NCBI RefSeq assembly: GCF_028023875.1
Contig: NZ_JAQIPB010000005.1
Location: 1-64,000, forward strand
From: Xenophilus arseniciresistens
GTDB lineage: Bacteria > Pseudomonadota > Gammaproteobacteria > Burkholderiales > Burkholderiaceae_C
DNA length: 64,000 nt
Direction: 5' to 3'
The stretch's first letter is position 1. Each line of letters starts with the position of its first letter. The position numbers were made by a program, and so were the translations under genes. The notes beneath the pieces were generated by a model. The model was not told the DNA's origin. It worked only from the letters and a program-made list of their open reading frames with translations, and did not search any database. This document shows, one piece after another, positions 17,675-26,881 of the stretch.

Positions 17675-17698
17675 GAGCCGCCCCGTGGGCGGCTTTTT
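17675..17698 (+). terminator. Rho-independent terminator after the dienelactone hydrolase gene
   Basis: The stem GCCGCCC / GGGCGGC has a CGT loop and is followed by TTTTT. Confidence 0.85.
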
Positions 17699-17753
17699 CA
17701 TTGTTTGGTTGGCATGGCGGCGGCACGGCGCGTGACGCTGCACGGTGGGCACT

Positions 17754-18860
17754 ATGGATCTGTTGGTCATTCTGGCCGCGACGCTGGTCGCGGGCGTGGG
17801 GAGTGTGTGGGTGGCGGGCATGCTGCTGCGCCTGGGCGTGCGGGGCAGCCCCGGCGACGACCATGGGCCCCAGCATCTGCTGAGCCTGGCGGCCGGCGCG
17901 CTGCTGGCCACGGCCTTCATGCACCTGCTGCCCGAGGCCTTCCACAGCGCCGTGGAGCCGGCCGTGCTGTTCGGCGTGCTGCTGTTCGGGCTGGTCCTGT
18001 TCTTCCTGCTCGACAAGGCCGAGCTGTGGCACCACGGCCACGAGCACGGCGAGGCCGGTGCGGCCCCTGACGCGCACGAGGCGCACGAGGCGCACGAGGC
18101 GCACGCGCACACCCATGCGCATCGGCACGCGCACGGCCATTCGCATGGGCCGCGCGGCGGCGGCTGGACCCTGCTGACCGGCGACAGCGTGCACTGCTTC
18201 GGCGATGGCGTGCTGATCGCGTCGGCTTTCGTGGCCGACTGGCGGCTGGGCCTGCTGTCGGCGCTGGCCGTGCTGGCGCACGAGGTGCCGCACCACGTGG
18301 GTGACCTGGTGGTGCTGCGCCAGAGCTCGTCCGACGCGCGCGCGGCCTTGCTCAAGGTGTCGCTGGCCGGTACCGTGACGGCGCTGGGCGGCCTGGCGGG
18401 CTGGTGGCTGGTCGATCAACTGCCCCAGTGGCTGCCCTACCTGCTGGTGCTGGCCAGCAGCAGCTTTGTCTATGTGGCGCTGGCCGACCTGATCCCGCAG
18501 CTGCAGCGCCACCTCAGTGCGCGCCAGACGGTGTCGCAGGTGGCCTGGCTGGTGGCCGGCATCCTGCTGGTCACGCTGGTGAGCCGGCTCGCGCACAGCG
18601 CAGCCGGGCATTCGCATGAGCCGCACGGGCCTGGCCATTCGCACAGCCATCCAGAGGCGCAAGCCGGGCACTCGCATGGCCCCGAAGAAGCGGGGCACGG
18701 CCATTCGCATGAAGAAGCCCCGCCGGCCGCGCCGACCGTGGCTCCCGCGGCAACCGAGGCTGCGCCAGCGACTGCCGCGCCTGCACCGGCACCCGTACCC
18801 GCCGACTCGCACACCGGCCACAGCCACGAGCACGGCGGCAAGGGCGCGCACAGGCATTGA
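17754..18860 (+). CDS. ZIP-family metal transporter with histidine-rich loop and tail
   Basis: This 368-residue membrane protein belongs to the ZIP family. It has GALLATAFMHLLPEA (helix 2) and the metal-site helices SVHCFGDGVLIASA and LAHEVPHHVGDLVVL, as in ZIP transporters that import Zn, Fe or Mn. Two histidine-rich stretches stand out: an EAHEAHEAHAHTHAH-type loop near residues 100-125, and a tail of about 85 residues with repeated HSH/HGH motifs and Ala/Pro spacers. Such stretches bind zinc. A GTG three codons upstream (17745) is an alternative start. The zinc-type ABC run is 1 kb away on the other strand. Confidence 0.87.
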   Translation: MDLLVILAATLVAGVGSVWVAGMLLRLGVRGSPGDDHGPQHLLSLAAGALLATAFMHLLPEAFHSAVEPAVLFGVLLFGLVLFFLLDKAELWHHGHEHGEAGAAPDAHEAHEAHEAHAHTHAHRHAHGHSHGPRGGGWTLLTGDSVHCFGDGVLIASAFVADWRLGLLSALAVLAHEVPHHVGDLVVLRQSSSDARAALLKVSLAGTVTALGGLAGWWLVDQLPQWLPYLLVLASSSFVYVALADLIPQLQRHLSARQTVSQVAWLVAGILLVTLVSRLAHSAAGHSHEPHGPGHSHSHPEAQAGHSHGPEEAGHGHSHEEAPPAAPTVAPAATEAAPATAAPAPAPVPADSHTGHSHEHGGKGAHRH

Positions 18861-18993
18861 TGAGGCCATGGCCTCGTTCTGAGGCATTTGTCGGCCCTGT
18901 CCCACACCCACAGCGGCTGGCAACCGAGACAGGCTAGGGCGCGCCGCGCCCAGCATGGGCCTCCTCGATTCAGGCATGAGAAGGACGGATCCC

Positions 18994-19227
18994 ATGGCCC
19001 GCACAGCCCAGCTTTCCCCCAAGGCCGACACCCCGCAGGAGGACGTCGCGGACCCGGTCTCCGAGCCGTCGCTCGACGACGACGCACCGGATGAGGCCGC
19101 AGATGCTCCCATCGAGGCGCAACTGGAAGACGAAACCGGGCTGGACCTCAGCGAGGCCCGGCCGCTGGAAACCGATCACCTGAGCGAGGATGAGGAAAGC
19201 GAACGCGTAATCCAGCCGCCGGACTGA
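18994..19227 (+). CDS. Small acidic protein of unknown function
   Basis: This 77-residue protein is very acidic, with about one third Asp or Glu, and has no cysteine, membrane segment or known motif. It is probably disordered. I chose the ATG at 18994 because GAGAAGGA lies eight bases upstream; in-frame ATGs at 18955 and 18976 lack this. A strong ribosome-binding site and an isolated position support a real gene. The function is unknown. It ends 12 bases before the convergent tag gene. Confidence 0.55.
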   Translation: MARTAQLSPKADTPQEDVADPVSEPSLDDDAPDEAADAPIEAQLEDETGLDLSEARPLETDHLSEDEESERVIQPPD

Positions 19228-19239
19228 CGCGGCCCGGCT

Positions 19240-19830
19240 TCAGCCGGACGGTGCCAGCGTCGGGCGCCGGAAGCATTGCAGCGAATGGTCCTGCACCATG
19301 CCCGTGGCCTGCATCCACGCATGCACGATGGTGGGGCCGACGAACTTGAAGCCGCGCTGCTTGAGCGCCTTCGAAATCTTTTCGGACAGGGGCGTGGACG
19401 CCGCGATCGTCAGGCCGTCGCCATGCAGCACGCGGCCTTCGGTGAAGGACCAGCAGTAGTCGGCAAAGTCCTCGCCGCGCGCGCCCATCTCGTTGTAGAT
19501 GCGCGCGCCACCGATGGTGGCTTCGATCTTGGCGCGGGCGCGGATGATGCCCGGGTCGGCCATCAGCCGTGCCACGTCCTCGGGCCCGAAGGCGGCCACG
19601 CGCACGGGGTCGAAGCCCGCAAAGGCGCTGCGCAGCGCCTCGCGCTTCCTGAGCACCGTGATCCAGGCCAGGCCTGCCTGGAAGCTCTCGAGCATCAGCA
19701 TTTCCCAGAGCATGCGGCCATCGCGCTGCGGCACACCCCATTCCTGGTCGTGGTAGGCCTGCATCTGGGCGTCGCTGCCAGCCCAGGCGCAGCGCACGCA
19801 CGGCTGGCTGATGCTGTGGTGGCTGCTCAT
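19240..19830 (-). CDS. tag: DNA-3-methyladenine glycosylase I
   Basis: This 196-residue protein matches Tag, which removes 3-methyladenine from alkylated DNA. The N-terminus CVRCAWAGSD, YHDQEWGVPQRD, the FQAGLAWITVLRKR helix, and the KFVGPTIVHAWMQATGMV stretch with the C-terminal DHSLQCF are diagnostic; the Cys/His residues form the zinc snap. Its ATG overlaps the stop of the DUF3299 gene, so it is the last gene of the leftward run, though the repair function has no evident link to it. Confidence 0.95.
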   Translation of the reverse strand: MSSHHSISQPCVRCAWAGSDAQMQAYHDQEWGVPQRDGRMLWEMLMLESFQAGLAWITVLRKREALRSAFAGFDPVRVAAFGPEDVARLMADPGIIRARAKIEATIGGARIYNEMGARGEDFADYCWSFTEGRVLHGDGLTIAASTPLSEKISKALKQRGFKFVGPTIVHAWMQATGMVQDHSLQCFRRPTLAPSG

Positions 19831-20429
19831 TTGTCGCTGTACTTGGTCACGCTGTCGGCAGCCATGCTGTAGCCACTGGTGCCCATCATCGAATCATTGC
19901 GCTGGGTCTGCAATCGGCCGCTGATCCACACCGTGTCCATGGCGCGGAACTTCGCAGGGGTGCGCGGCTTCACGTGCAGGATCTGGTTGGCCGGCGGCGG
20001 CGGCGTGTGGATGCAGGCGCCGAAATAGGGCACCAGCAGGAATTCGGTCATGCCGTTCTTGTCTTCTTCCAGCGGCACCACAAAGCCCGGCAGGCGCACC
20101 ACCTGGCCGTTGAGCGCGGGGTTGGTGGGCGCGTTGTTCAGGGCTTCCTGCAGCTTCATGAGCAGCTCGGCCGCGCGCGGGTCGGCATCGTCCAGCGAAG
20201 CCAGGTCCAGGCCCTTGAGGTCTTTCATCGGGTCCCAGTCCTTGGGCACCAGCTCTTCCCAGGTGATCTGCCGCACGCCACTGGCCGGCCGCGCCGGGCT
20301 GCCCTTGCCGCCCAGCGGGTTGCTGGCCGTGGTGTCGGCCGGCGCGGGGCCGGCTGCCTGGGCCGCGTGGCCCATCAGCAGAAAGGGGAGCAGTGCGAGG
20401 GCAGTGGCAAGGCGATGGAGCTTGTTCAT
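19827..20429 (-). CDS. Exported DUF3299 protein
   Basis: This 200-residue protein has a signal peptide (MNKLHRLATALALLPFLLMG then AQAAG) and a DUF3299 domain. The hallmark is GACIHTPPPPANQI near residue 140, preceded by GFVVPLEEDKNGMTEFLLVP. It is probably periplasmic; its biochemical role is unknown. DUF3299 genes occur with DUF2796 and an ABC pair in operons induced by zinc starvation (Vibrio zrg genes, Pseudomonas PA4063-PA4066 type), and the same set is here. It lies 47 bases after the permease gene. Confidence 0.85.
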   Translation of the reverse strand: MNKLHRLATALALLPFLLMGHAAQAAGPAPADTTASNPLGGKGSPARPASGVRQITWEELVPKDWDPMKDLKGLDLASLDDADPRAAELLMKLQEALNNAPTNPALNGQVVRLPGFVVPLEEDKNGMTEFLLVPYFGACIHTPPPPANQILHVKPRTPAKFRAMDTVWISGRLQTQRNDSMMGTSGYSMAADSVTKYSDK

Positions 20430-20476
20430 GGGGAACCTCGGGAAAGTCAAAAGGAGCAGGGCGTCCTGGGGGCGTC

Positions 20477-21744
20477 TCAAGTGCGCGGCGACAGCCCGTC
20501 CGCCAGCGAAAGGCGATAGGCCCGGATGCCCGGCAGCAGGCTGGCCAGCCAGCCGGCCAGCAGCACGGCGCCGGCCAGCGTCCATTCCTGCGCGGTGGGG
20601 GCCGAGAGCGACAGCGTCAGCCCGTGCTGGGCCTGCAGCCAGGGGCCCAGCAGTGCGATGCCTGCTGCCGCCAGGGCCGCGCCCAGCAGCACGCCCAGGG
20701 CCGTGACCAGCGCGCCTTCCAGCGCCAGCAGCGCCAGCACATGCCAGGGGCCGGCGCCCACGGCGCGCAGCACGGCCAGCTCGCGGCGGCGTTCGTTCAG
20801 GCCCGCCAGCACGGTCGAAACCAGCCCGGCCAGGCTGACCACGCCCACCAGCGCCGACATGGCCAGGAGGGCCTTCTCGCCGGCCCCGATCACCTGCCAC
20901 AACTCGTCCAGCGCCACGCCGGGCAGGATGCCCATCAGCGGCTCCGCGCCATAGCCGGCGATCCAGCGCTGCACCGAAAACACGGCTGCGCGGCTTTGCA
21001 GGCCCACGAGCGCGGCCGTCACCGTCTTGGGCTGCAGGTCGAACTTGCGCACCTGATCGGCCGGGACCCTGAACCCCGGCAGCGGCGCGCCGCCCACCCA
21101 GTCGAGGTGGATGGCTTCCATCGCCTGCAGGCTGATGTGGACCGTGCGGTCCACCGGCGTGCCCGTGCGCGCCAGGATGCCCACGACGGTGAAGGGCTTG
21201 TCGGCATGCTCGTTGGCCAGGGCGCCGCCGACCGTGCCCGCGCCATGGGCCAGCGTGACGGACTGGCCGACCGTGTAGCCCAGCTGCTGAGCGACGTCGG
21301 CACCGAGCACGGCATCGAAGAGCTGCTCGAAGGGCCGGCCCTGCTGCAGCGCCAGCGACTGTCTGGCGCCATAGCGGAAGTGGGTGAAGTAGTCAGTCGT
21401 GGTGGCCAGCACCGGAAAGCCGCGATGCGAGTCGCCCAGCGAAATGGGCACCACCCAGGCCACGCGCGGCTGGGCCTGGAGCGCCTGCACGCTCTCCCAG
21501 CGCATGTTGTTGGTGGCACTGCCGATGCGGAACACCGAATACAGCAGCAGCTGCGTGCTGCCGGTGCGCGCCCCCACGATCAGGTCGGTGCCCGAGACCG
21601 CGGCCGTGAAGTTGGCGCGCAACTCGGTGCGCAGGCGCTCCGTGCCCAGCAGCAGCAAGGTGGCCAGCGCGATTGAAAAGGCGGTGAGCGCGAGCGTGAA
21701 GCGCCGGTTCCAGGCGCTGCGCCAGGCGATGGACCACAGCGCGC

Positions 21745-21748
<4 letters not shown>
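20477..21748 (-). CDS. FtsX/MacB-type ABC transporter permease
   Basis: This 423-residue permease has one N-terminal helix, a large periplasmic MacB-core-like domain (residues about 45-260), and three C-terminal helices in an FtsX domain (GEKALLAMSALVGVVSLAGL; ERRRELAVLRAVGAGPWHV; final pair). This layout is the four-helix MacB/LolCE type, which does mechanotransmission rather than ordinary import. Its ATG overlaps the stop of the ATPase gene. With DUF2796 and DUF3299 neighbours it probably helps handle zinc or a zinc-linked envelope factor. Confidence 0.88.
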
Positions 21749-22451
<703 letters not shown>

Positions 22452-22455
<4 letters not shown>

Positions 22456-23057
22456 CGCGGCCAGCTCAGGCGGCTGGCGGGGCGCTTGAGACTGCGCTTG
22501 TGCTGGCCCTCGGAGGTGACGATCTCGGCATCGACCTGGCGCATGCGCGTGAAGGCCTGGAACAGGTCGAGGTCGATGTGCTTGACCTGATCGGCCGAGG
22601 TGCAGTTGAAGGCGACGCTGGCCAGCAGCTCGGCGTGTTCGTCCTTGCCGGCGTCCTTCGCGGCGGGCGCATTGGCAGCGGCTGCAGGCACAAGGCCCAG
22701 CACCGGGGATTCGAGGGTCACCGGCCCCAGCTTGCAGTTGCCTGCAGGGTCGATCTTGAACAGGTGGTCGGCTGCGCGCAGGCGCGCCAGCGCCTGGTCG
22801 ACGGTGTTCTTCTCCACGTCGTTGCGCGGCGCGCGCTCGAAACCGACCAGGTTGTCCAGCGGCGTGCGCATCTCCACGATGATGGCCGGGCCTTCGATGG
22901 CCACGCCCAGCTCCACCTGGCCATGCACGTGCGCGTGCTGCTGGCCGCGCGCCTGCGCCAGGCTGCCACCGGCACCGGCCAATGCCAGCGCCAGCACGCC
23001 CAGTCGCAGGCAGGAAAGGGGCATGCGTTGCTTTTTCTGCTGCTGCTGATTGCTCAT
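22452..23057 (-). CDS. Exported DUF2796 (ZrgA-like) metal-binding protein
   Basis: This 201-residue protein has a signal-like segment (residues 14-36) and, directly after it, QQHAHVHGQVELGVAIEG, the DUF2796 start. Two cysteines (in AGNCKLGP and FNCTSADQ) and the HAHVHG cluster are likely metal ligands. In Vibrio cholerae the family member ZrgA belongs to a zinc-acquisition operon with an ABC pair. The family's internal histidine-rich loop is replaced here by an alanine/lysine segment. No Zur-like palindrome fits in the 22 bases before the ATG. Confidence 0.82.
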
Positions 23058-23079
23058 CCGTTGGTGTCCACTGCAGTTG

Positions 23080-24018
23080 TCAGGCCTGCGCGCCGGTGCG
23101 CACGGGAAGGCCTGCGGTGTTGCTCCATTCGCTCCAGCTGCCGGCATAGAGCGCCGAGTCTCCGAGCCCGGCGATGCGCATGGCCAGCAGGTTGGGCACG
23201 GCGCTCACGCCGCTGCCGCACTGGTGCACCACGGTGGCTGCATCGCGCCCGCCCAGCAGGGCCTCGAACTCGCTGCGCAACTGCGCGGCAGGCTTGAAGC
23301 GGCCGTCTGGCCCCAGGTTCTCGGAGAAGGGGCGGTTCAGCGCCCCGGGGATGTGACCTGCGATCGGGTCCAGAGGTTCCACCTCGCCACGGTAACGGGC
23401 TGCAGCGCGCGCGTCGATCAGTGTCTGGCCCGGGTCGTCTAGGCGCGCGGCCACGCGCGCCGTGTCCACCAGCTGCAGGCGCGCCGGCTGGAGCACGAAG
23501 TTGCTCTGGAAATGGGCCGGCTCCTCGCCCTGGGCCACGGGCTGGCCCGCGGCCTGCCAGGCCTGCAGGCCGCCATCGAGCACGGCCACCGCGCCATGAC
23601 CGGCCCACTGCAGCATCCACCACAGCCGGCCGCAGTAATTGGCGCCATTGCGGTCGTAGACCACGGCCTGCATGTCGTTGGCAAAACCCACACTCGACAG
23701 CCAGGTGGCGAAGCTCTCGCGGCTGGGCAGCGGATGACGCCCGCCCGAGGCCGGCTGGCCCGCTTCCTGCGCGACCACCACCTGGCCCGTGCCACCGGGC
23801 CGGCCATGCCTGGCGCTGAGGTCGGCGTCCAGGCTGGCATAGACGGCACCGGGGATGTGGGCCTCCAGGTAGGCCGCGCGGCCCGCTTCGGGCTTCATCA
23901 GATCGAAGCTGCAGTCGAAGACCATCAGCCGCGCCTTCTCGTCCAGCAGGGCCTGCAACTGGGCGGTGGTGATCAGGGTGTCGTACATGGCAGAAGCAGA
24001 TGCGAAAGGACTGGTCAT
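23080..24018 (-). CDS. sseA: Thiosulfate/3-mercaptopyruvate sulfurtransferase
   Basis: This 312-residue protein has two rhodanese domains. The second carries the active cysteine in HQCGSGVSA (about residue 267), a loop of the mercaptopyruvate-sulfurtransferase kind. The first, inactive domain has FDCSFDLMKPEAGR and AHIPGAVYASLD, and YDRNGANYCGRLWWML joins the two halves. The enzyme moves sulfane sulfur to cyanide or thiols. A second ATG ten codons in (MYDTLITT) is a possible start. It lies 22 bases before the DUF2796 gene and 42 after the EamA gene, in one leftward run. Confidence 0.9.
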   Translation of the reverse strand: MTSPFASASAMYDTLITTAQLQALLDEKARLMVFDCSFDLMKPEAGRAAYLEAHIPGAVYASLDADLSARHGRPGGTGQVVVAQEAGQPASGGRHPLPSRESFATWLSSVGFANDMQAVVYDRNGANYCGRLWWMLQWAGHGAVAVLDGGLQAWQAAGQPVAQGEEPAHFQSNFVLQPARLQLVDTARVAARLDDPGQTLIDARAAARYRGEVEPLDPIAGHIPGALNRPFSENLGPDGRFKPAAQLRSEFEALLGGRDAATVVHQCGSGVSAVPNLLAMRIAGLGDSALYAGSWSEWSNTAGLPVRTGAQA

Positions 24019-24060
24019 TCTGACGCGGATGCACGTCGGGCGTGAAGGCCCGCCACCCGT

Positions 24061-24996
24061 TCAGCGCTCTTCGGCCGGCGGGGCCTTGGGCACGGTACGC
24101 TGGCGCAGGATGGTGGCCGTGATGCCGCTGCCCACGATCAGCGCCATGCCGATCCAGCCCAGCTTGTCGATGTGGTCATTGAACAGCAGCACGCTGAACA
24201 GCGCCGCGAACACGATGCCGCTGTAGTGCAGATTGGCCACCAGCAGCGTGCCCGCGGGTGTGCGCGCGCTGCCATAGGCGCGCGTCATGGCCAGCTGGCC
24301 CAGCGAGGCCAGCACGCCGATGGGCAGCAGCCACACGGCGTGGGTCCAGTTCCAGCTCGAGATGCCGGCAAAGCCCATGCCCGCCAGCCCGAACACCGTG
24401 GAACCTACCGCAAAGTAGAAGACCACGCGCGCTTCGGGTTCGCCCAGGCGCGAGAGCACCACCACCTGCATGTACGCAAAGGCCGCCACCAGGCCCGAGA
24501 GCAGGCCCATCACGCTGGCGAAGCCCTGGTCCTGCGCCACGGAAGGGCGCAGCATCAACAGCACCCCGCCGAAGGCCACCAGCACGGTGAACACCAGCGC
24601 ACCCTGCAGCGGCGGACGCGACACGTTGCCCGGCCCGCCCACCGCGCGCTGGCGCGGCACCCAGGCCAGCAGCGCGCCGGCCACGAGGAAGACGGCGATC
24701 CACACGCTGCTCATGTAGTTGAGCGTCATGGCCGTGGCCAGCGGGATGTGGCCGATGGCGTAGAACCAGGCGCCCAGCGAGGCCGTGCCCACCAGGCTGC
24801 GCCAGGCATGGGCGCCCGGGTAGCGCGTGGCCAGCGACACGCCCTGGGCGCGCGCCACGGCCGCCAGGAAGATCACGCTGATCACGCCGCGCCAGAACAC
24901 CAGCTCGAAGCTGTTGAAGCCCGCCGATGCGAACTTCACGCAGACCCCCATCAGGCTGAAGAACAAGGCCGAGGCCACCATCCAGAGGGCTTGCAT
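24061..24996 (-). CDS. EamA/DMT-family transporter
   Basis: This 311-residue membrane protein has ten predicted helices in two EamA repeats (residues about 4-140 and 155-290). Typical features are FVKFASAGFNSFELVFWRG (residues 20-38) and TPAGTLLVANLHYSGIVFA in the second repeat. EamA exporters move amino acids, nucleobases or other metabolites; the substrate is not inferable. A palindromic repeat sits immediately upstream of the start, with no clear Shine-Dalgarno. Confidence 0.88.
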   Translation of the reverse strand: MQALWMVASALFFSLMGVCVKFASAGFNSFELVFWRGVISVIFLAAVARAQGVSLATRYPGAHAWRSLVGTASLGAWFYAIGHIPLATAMTLNYMSSVWIAVFLVAGALLAWVPRQRAVGGPGNVSRPPLQGALVFTVLVAFGGVLLMLRPSVAQDQGFASVMGLLSGLVAAFAYMQVVVLSRLGEPEARVVFYFAVGSTVFGLAGMGFAGISSWNWTHAVWLLPIGVLASLGQLAMTRAYGSARTPAGTLLVANLHYSGIVFAALFSVLLFNDHIDKLGWIGMALIVGSGITATILRQRTVPKAPPAEER

Positions 24997-25008
24997 ATCG
25001 AGGGTTCA

Positions 25009-25101
25009 CCCCCCAGGCCGCTTCGCGGCTCCCCCCTCTGCTTCGCGAGGGGGGCGCACCCAGAGGCCTGGCAAAGCCAGTTCCTCGGGTGCCCTGGGGG
25101 C
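25009..25101. repeat. GC-rich palindromic intergenic repeat (copy A)
   Basis: This element of about 90 bases has an outer 8-base inverted repeat, CCCCCAGG (25010-25017) and CCTGGGGG (25093-25100). It encloses a perfect hairpin CCCCCCTC / GAGGGGGG (25031-25054) with loop TGCTTCGC. It shares CCGCTTCGCG and C-run/GAG/G-run blocks with the element before dxs. The remaining bases to the Rieske gene hold nothing recognisable. Confidence 0.65.
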
Positions 25102-25183
25102 TTCGCTGCGCTTGCCGGCTGGGAGCAGCCGTGGGCGCGCAGCGGGGGGTTGATGGGGAATGGATTGGAGCGCTTGGCTCGTG

Positions 25184-26341
25184 TCAGCGGCGGGCCAGCT
25201 TGGCCAGGGCGTCGGGCTGCGCCATGAGGCGGCGACGATACCACTCGTGGAAGTGCTGCATGCCGTCTTCCATGGGGCTCTGGTAGGGGCCGACTTCGTT
25301 GTCGCCGCGCTCGTACAGCGCGCGGCGGCCGGCGTCCATGCGTTCGCCGATCTCGTCGTCCTCGATGCAGGTCTCCATGTAGGCCGCCTGCTGGGCTTCG
25401 ACGAACTCGCGCTCGAAGGCCACGATTTCCTCGGGGTAGTAGAACTCGACCATGTTCAAGGTCTTGTTCGGGCCCTTCGGGTGCAGGGTGGAGACGGTGA
25501 GCACATGCGGGTACCACTCCACCATGATGTGCGGGTAGTAGGTCAGCCAGATCGCACCGTACTCGGGCGGGCGGCCGCCGCGGTACTTGAGCAACTCCTC
25601 GTGCCAGCGCTGGTAGACCGGGCTGCCTGCGCGGCCCAGGCGGTTGGCCACGCCCACCGTCTGCACCGAATATTCGGGCTTGAACTCCCAGCGCAGGTCG
25701 TCGCAGGTCACGAAGTTGCCCAGGCCCGGGTGGAAGGGGCCGACGTGGTAGTCCTCCAGATAGACCTCGATGAAGGTCTTCCAGTTGTAGTTGCACTCGT
25801 GCAGCTCCACGCGGTCGAGCTGGTAGCCGGTGAAATCCAACGCCGCGCGCGGGCCCATGTGGGCCAGGTCGGCCTCGATGTCGCGGCCGTTGTCCTCGAA
25901 GAGCAGGCCGTTCCATTCGCGCAGGCCCCAGGTGTGCAGGTTCAGGCAGGGGTCCTGCGCGAAATGGGGCGCGCCCAGCAGCGTGCCGGTGGGCGAGGGG
26001 CCGGCGGCGTTGTAGGTCCAGCGGTGCAGCGGGCAGATGATGTGGCCGCCGGTCTGGCGGTCCAGCTCACCGCGGCCGCGCAGGATCACGGCCTGCCGAT
26101 GGCGGCAGACGTTGGACACCAGCTCGATGCCGCGCGGCGTGTGGACCAGCGCGCGGCCTTCCTTTTCCTGGGGCAAGGCGTAGTAATTGCCGGCCTCCGG
26201 CACGGCAAGGCGGTGGCCCACGTAACGCGGGCCCTGGGCAAAAAATGCCTGCATTTCGAGCGCGTGCAGCGACTCGTCGAAATAGGCTGAAACCGGAAGT
26301 TGGCTCGAAGCCTGCTGCAGTTGAAGACTTAAATCAGACAT
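25184..26341 (-). CDS. Rieske-type ring-hydroxylating oxygenase, alpha subunit
   Basis: This 385-residue protein has an N-terminal Rieske [2Fe-2S] domain with ligands C79-x-H81 and C103-x2-H106 (VCRHR, CPLHRW), then a catalytic domain. The mononuclear iron site is in EVYLEDYHVGPFHPGL (His199, His204), preceded by the NYNWKT bridging segment. Family members hydroxylate or demethylate aromatic or quaternary-amine substrates. No ferredoxin, reductase or beta subunit is nearby, so it must borrow electron carriers. The start ATG at 26341 is the only one giving the Rieske domain its normal position. Confidence 0.9.
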   Translation of the reverse strand: MSDLSLQLQQASSQLPVSAYFDESLHALEMQAFFAQGPRYVGHRLAVPEAGNYYALPQEKEGRALVHTPRGIELVSNVCRHRQAVILRGRGELDRQTGGHIICPLHRWTYNAAGPSPTGTLLGAPHFAQDPCLNLHTWGLREWNGLLFEDNGRDIEADLAHMGPRAALDFTGYQLDRVELHECNYNWKTFIEVYLEDYHVGPFHPGLGNFVTCDDLRWEFKPEYSVQTVGVANRLGRAGSPVYQRWHEELLKYRGGRPPEYGAIWLTYYPHIMVEWYPHVLTVSTLHPKGPNKTLNMVEFYYPEEIVAFEREFVEAQQAAYMETCIEDDEIGERMDAGRRALYERGDNEVGPYQSPMEDGMQHFHEWYRRRLMAQPDALAKLARR

Positions 26342-26626
26342 GGGTGACCTGACCAAGCTCCCCACAGGGAGGGATTGACTGGAAGATGAGCCAGAGCCCC
26401 GCCTCTTTCCTGCGACTGAGCCGGCCTGCGAGGAGCAGGGTGCGACGTCTCCGCGGAAAAAGTTGCGCCGACTCGATCCTGTGAAGGAGGCCGGCGCGGG
26501 GATGAAGCAGGATTGTACCCCGGTTTTATCCCTTCGAGGGCGCGGAATTGCAGGGCGCTGCAGGGGGCTGCAGGGGGTTTGGGCAGGCGCTCCTAGAATG
26601 TCACGTTTCCCTTGACCTTCCCCTGC

Positions 26627-26881
26627 ATGCCCAAGGCTCCCGTCTCCCCAGCGCCCGCGATGTCCGACCCGCCCCTGCCGACCAGCTACGAGGCAGGTGT
26701 TCAGGAGCTGGACCAACTGGTGGCGGCCCTGGAAAGCGGACAGCTGCCGCTGGACCAGTTGCTCGTCAGCTACCAGCGCGGCGCGGCCCTGCTGGCCTTC
26801 TGCCGTGAACGCCTGCAGGCCGTCGAGGACCAGATCCAGGTGCTGGACGCCGGCGTGCTCAAGCCGTGGCAGGGCGCGTGA
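26627..26881 (+). CDS. xseB: Exodeoxyribonuclease VII small subunit
   Basis: This 84-residue protein has the XseB fold: [19 protein letters not shown], then [13 protein letters not shown] and a second helix ending [10 protein letters not shown]. The N-terminus MPKAP resembles known members; a later ATG at 26660 is possible. XseB partners with XseA, not in this window, in a single-strand exonuclease. The stop overlaps the ispA start as TGATG, the usual xseB-ispA coupling. The 285 bases upstream hold only a TAGAAT box (26594-26599) without a good -35 and a GGCTGCAGGG direct repeat (about 26557-26577). Confidence 0.95.
   Translation: MPKAPVSPAPAMSDPPLPTSYEAGVQELDQLVAALESGQLPLDQLLVSYQRGAALLAFCRERLQAVEDQIQVLDAGVLKPWQGA

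Noticed and set aside
23058-23079. Zur operator before the DUF2796 gene
   Set aside because: The gap is only 22 bases and shows no AT-rich palindrome. Any Zur site would have to lie further upstream in the run.
26550-26600. Strong xseB promoter at TAGAAT (26594-26599)
   Set aside because: No acceptable -35 box lies at the right distance. GGCTGCAGGG repeats nearby are short and probably chance.
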